From Clostridia bacterium (GTDB taxonomy: Bacteria; Bacillota; Clostridia; Oscillospirales; Butyricicoccaceae): a stretch of 41,731 nt of DNA. The position numbers and the translations under genes are program-made. This document shows, in pieces, positions 40,600-41,731 of the stretch (positions are counted from its first letter, which is position 1; every line of letters starts with the position of its first letter). The notes beneath the pieces were generated by a model. The model saw nothing but the letters and a program-made list of their open reading frames with translations, was not told where the DNA came from and did not search any database. The stretch spans positions 1 through 41,731 of the forward strand of contig JAFQUM010000010.1 of the NCBI GenBank assembly GCA_017408485.1, in the 5' to 3' direction.

Positions 40600-41546
40600 G
40601 AACTCGCGTATTAGCACTGATCCTTTGTCTTGTTTTTGCTCTATCGGCATTTTCCGCTTGTGCAAAGCCTCAGAAAACACCTGCAACCCCCGATACTCCT
40701 GATGCTCCAAACATTCCTGATGAGCCGACAGTACCCGAAGAGCCCGAGATCAAAGATCCTCTTTTTACAGCGGATACGCTTCCCCGCCTTGACGGCTCTA
40801 CCGCTACCATTCCCCTTTCAGAGGGTTGGGTAAGTGATCTGTTAGGCTACACCGCCGAGCAAGCTCAGGACTTTGTCCATCATAACACCACCCATAATGC
40901 CTATGTAAACCTGATAGAGGGCAAATGTGATATTATCTTCGTAACGCCGCCCTCCGCAGACGAGCTTAAAATGCTTGAGGATGCTGAAGAAAATTACAAG
41001 GTAGTCCGCGTTGTAAAGGATGCCTTTGTTTTCTTGGTGAACGACCAGAACCCGCTGACCGATCTCAGTCTTGAGGATATCAAGTCTATCTATCGCGGAA
41101 CCATCACAAACTGGTCTCAGGTTGGCGGTGAAAATGTCGACATCATCCCCTATCAGCGCCCCGACAATTCGGGAAGTCAGACATTGATGTACAAGATGGT
41201 CCTTCCCGACGGCGAAATTATGGATGCTCCCACATCCCTGAAGCCCGGTGAAATGGGAGACCTTGTGGATGCAGTTTCCGACTATACTACGGGCAAGGGA
41301 GCCATCGGCTATTCGGTCTATTACTACGCTTCTGGAATGTATGTGCAGGAAGGCTCCAAGCTGATCTCGGTCAACGGAGTATGTCCCACCAACGAGACCA
41401 TTGCCAATGACACCTATCCTTTGATAGAAGGCTACTATGCGGTATACCGCGAGGGCGATACAAATGTAGAAAAGCTGCTTGATTATATCCTTTCCGAAAA
41501 TGGTCAGGCAATTGCCGAAAGATCGGGATATGTTCCCCTTTCATAA
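40596..41546 (+). CDS. PstS-like phosphate-binding lipoprotein
   Basis: A 316-residue predicted lipoprotein of the PBP-like (PstS) family. The signal ends in FSAC with lipid cysteine C22, followed by a T-P-D-x-P linker (about 25-50). Ligand-binding segments are visible: LPRLDGSTATIPL near the start of the domain and YQRPDNSGSQT in the middle, matching the PstS pattern of DGST and RPxxSGSQ. LSLEDIKSIYRGTITNWSQVGGE is also typical. No pstCAB transporter genes follow before the window's terminator, so it may serve as a free sensor or work with a distant transporter. The start overlaps the previous stop by ATGA, with GGAGG just upstream. Confidence 0.88.
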   Translation: MRTRVLALILCLVFALSAFSACAKPQKTPATPDTPDAPNIPDEPTVPEEPEIKDPLFTADTLPRLDGSTATIPLSEGWVSDLLGYTAEQAQDFVHHNTTHNAYVNLIEGKCDIIFVTPPSADELKMLEDAEENYKVVRVVKDAFVFLVNDQNPLTDLSLEDIKSIYRGTITNWSQVGGENVDIIPYQRPDNSGSQTLMYKMVLPDGEIMDAPTSLKPGEMGDLVDAVSDYTTGKGAIGYSVYYYASGMYVQEGSKLISVNGVCPTNETIANDTYPLIEGYYAVYREGDTNVEKLLDYILSENGQAIAERSGYVPLS

Positions 41547-41559
41547 GTTTTAAAACAGC

Positions 41560-41591
41560 AAAAAATCCGTATCGTTTGATACGGATTTTTT
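41560..41591 (+). terminator. Terminator of the plus-strand lipoprotein operon
   Basis: A 14-bp perfect stem (41560-41573 with 41578-41591), a GTTT loop and a terminal run of six T lie 13 nt after the PstS-like stop. Confidence 0.93.
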
Positions 41592-41600
41592 GAGACTGTC

Positions 41601-41695
41601 AAAGAACCGCTTTGCTGCGCAAAGCTGGGTTCTTTTCGACATTTTGGTTCCGCACTGCGGTGCGGTTTCGCCGTTTTTTCTGCGGAAAAACGGCG
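41601..41695. repeat. Cluster of three consecutive hairpins
   Basis: Three inverted repeats follow the terminator: 41601-41635 (outer AAAGAACC/GGTTCTTT with inner GCTTTG/CAAAGC), 41650-41665 (CCGCAC/GTGCGG) and 41669-41695 (CGCCGTTTTT/AAAAACGGCG, 10 bp). The arrangement mirrors the hairpin cluster at 10-123. No gene with a credible start lies in this stretch. Confidence 0.65.
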
Positions 41696-41731
41696 GGTCG
41701 AGGTGTTTTTGTCCGGCGCATGTCCGTACAA

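Noticed and set aside
41504..41731. A 75-codon minus-strand frame at the right edge
   Set aside because: It runs through the terminator and the hairpin cluster and resembles no protein.

Overview
The window looks like a chromosomal segment of an anaerobic, low-to-moderate GC Gram-positive bacterium of class Clostridia, probably an uncultured Oscillospiraceae/Ruminococcaceae-type gut organism. The reasons are strong AGGAGG ribosome binding sites, many 4-nt ATGA gene overlaps, the Firmicutes-type genes trmFO, Mini-RNase III and a CdaR-like regulator, a HydABC-type [FeFe] hydrogenase beside an NfnAB-type transhydrogenase, and many lipoproteins. No rRNA, prophage, CRISPR array or transposase is visible. 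There is one tRNA (Arg-ACG).

Layout. 0.1-1.3 kb: a two-CBS protein, a GNAT acetyltransferase and tRNA-Arg. 1.4-9.9 kb: a minus-strand housekeeping block transcribed SpoU methyltransferase > dprA > topA > trmFO > plsX, then acpP with its own promoter, then rnc and an Elp3-like radical SAM gene behind a terminator. 9.9-16.1 kb: an accessory region with a mosaic of palindromic repeats, a proline-linker lipoprotein, two paralogous ECF sigma/membrane anti-sigma-like pairs, and a free lipoprotein that shares a domain with one anti-sigma protein. 16.1-24.1 kb: dapF, then a redox block of Nudix > nfnA > nfnB and hydC > hydB > hydA. 24.4-29.6 kb: an SSAT-like acetyltransferase, a lipoprotein with an HExxH protease domain, and a two-gene amino-sugar activation unit whose kinase is fused to a CapD-like membrane domain. 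29.8-32.0 kb: greA > lysS > pspC. 32.1-37.5 kb: CdaR-like regulator > ftsE > ftsX > a 36-aa membrane peptide > M23 hydrolase > S41 protease, a cell-wall division unit. 37.6-38.7 kb: Mini-RNase III and an RsuA-type pseudouridine synthase. 38.8-41.6 kb: a plus-strand operon of a small protein, a DUF3298-like lipoprotein that seems to start at AUC, and a PstS-like lipoprotein.

How parts fit together. HydABC and NfnAB would balance ferredoxin, NADH and NADPH by electron bifurcation and confurcation in a fermenter. FtsEX with an M23 coiled-coil hydrolase is the usual way to switch on septal peptidoglycan cleavage, and dapF supplies meso-diaminopimelate for that wall. The HexNAc kinase and the GlmU-like uridylyltransferase form a plausible route from a free amino sugar to a UDP-sugar at the membrane.

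The most interesting signals are: (1) twin sigma/anti-sigma cassettes without a zinc-type anti-sigma motif, whose extracellular domain is duplicated as a free lipoprotein; (2) a near-identical element placed exactly upstream of the -35 box of three separate transcription units that encode proline-linker lipoproteins; (3) the membrane-domain/NahK-like kinase fusion; (4) an apparent AUC start codon; and (5) recurrent double-hairpin repeats. All functions are read from sequence motifs by eye; no database search was run.
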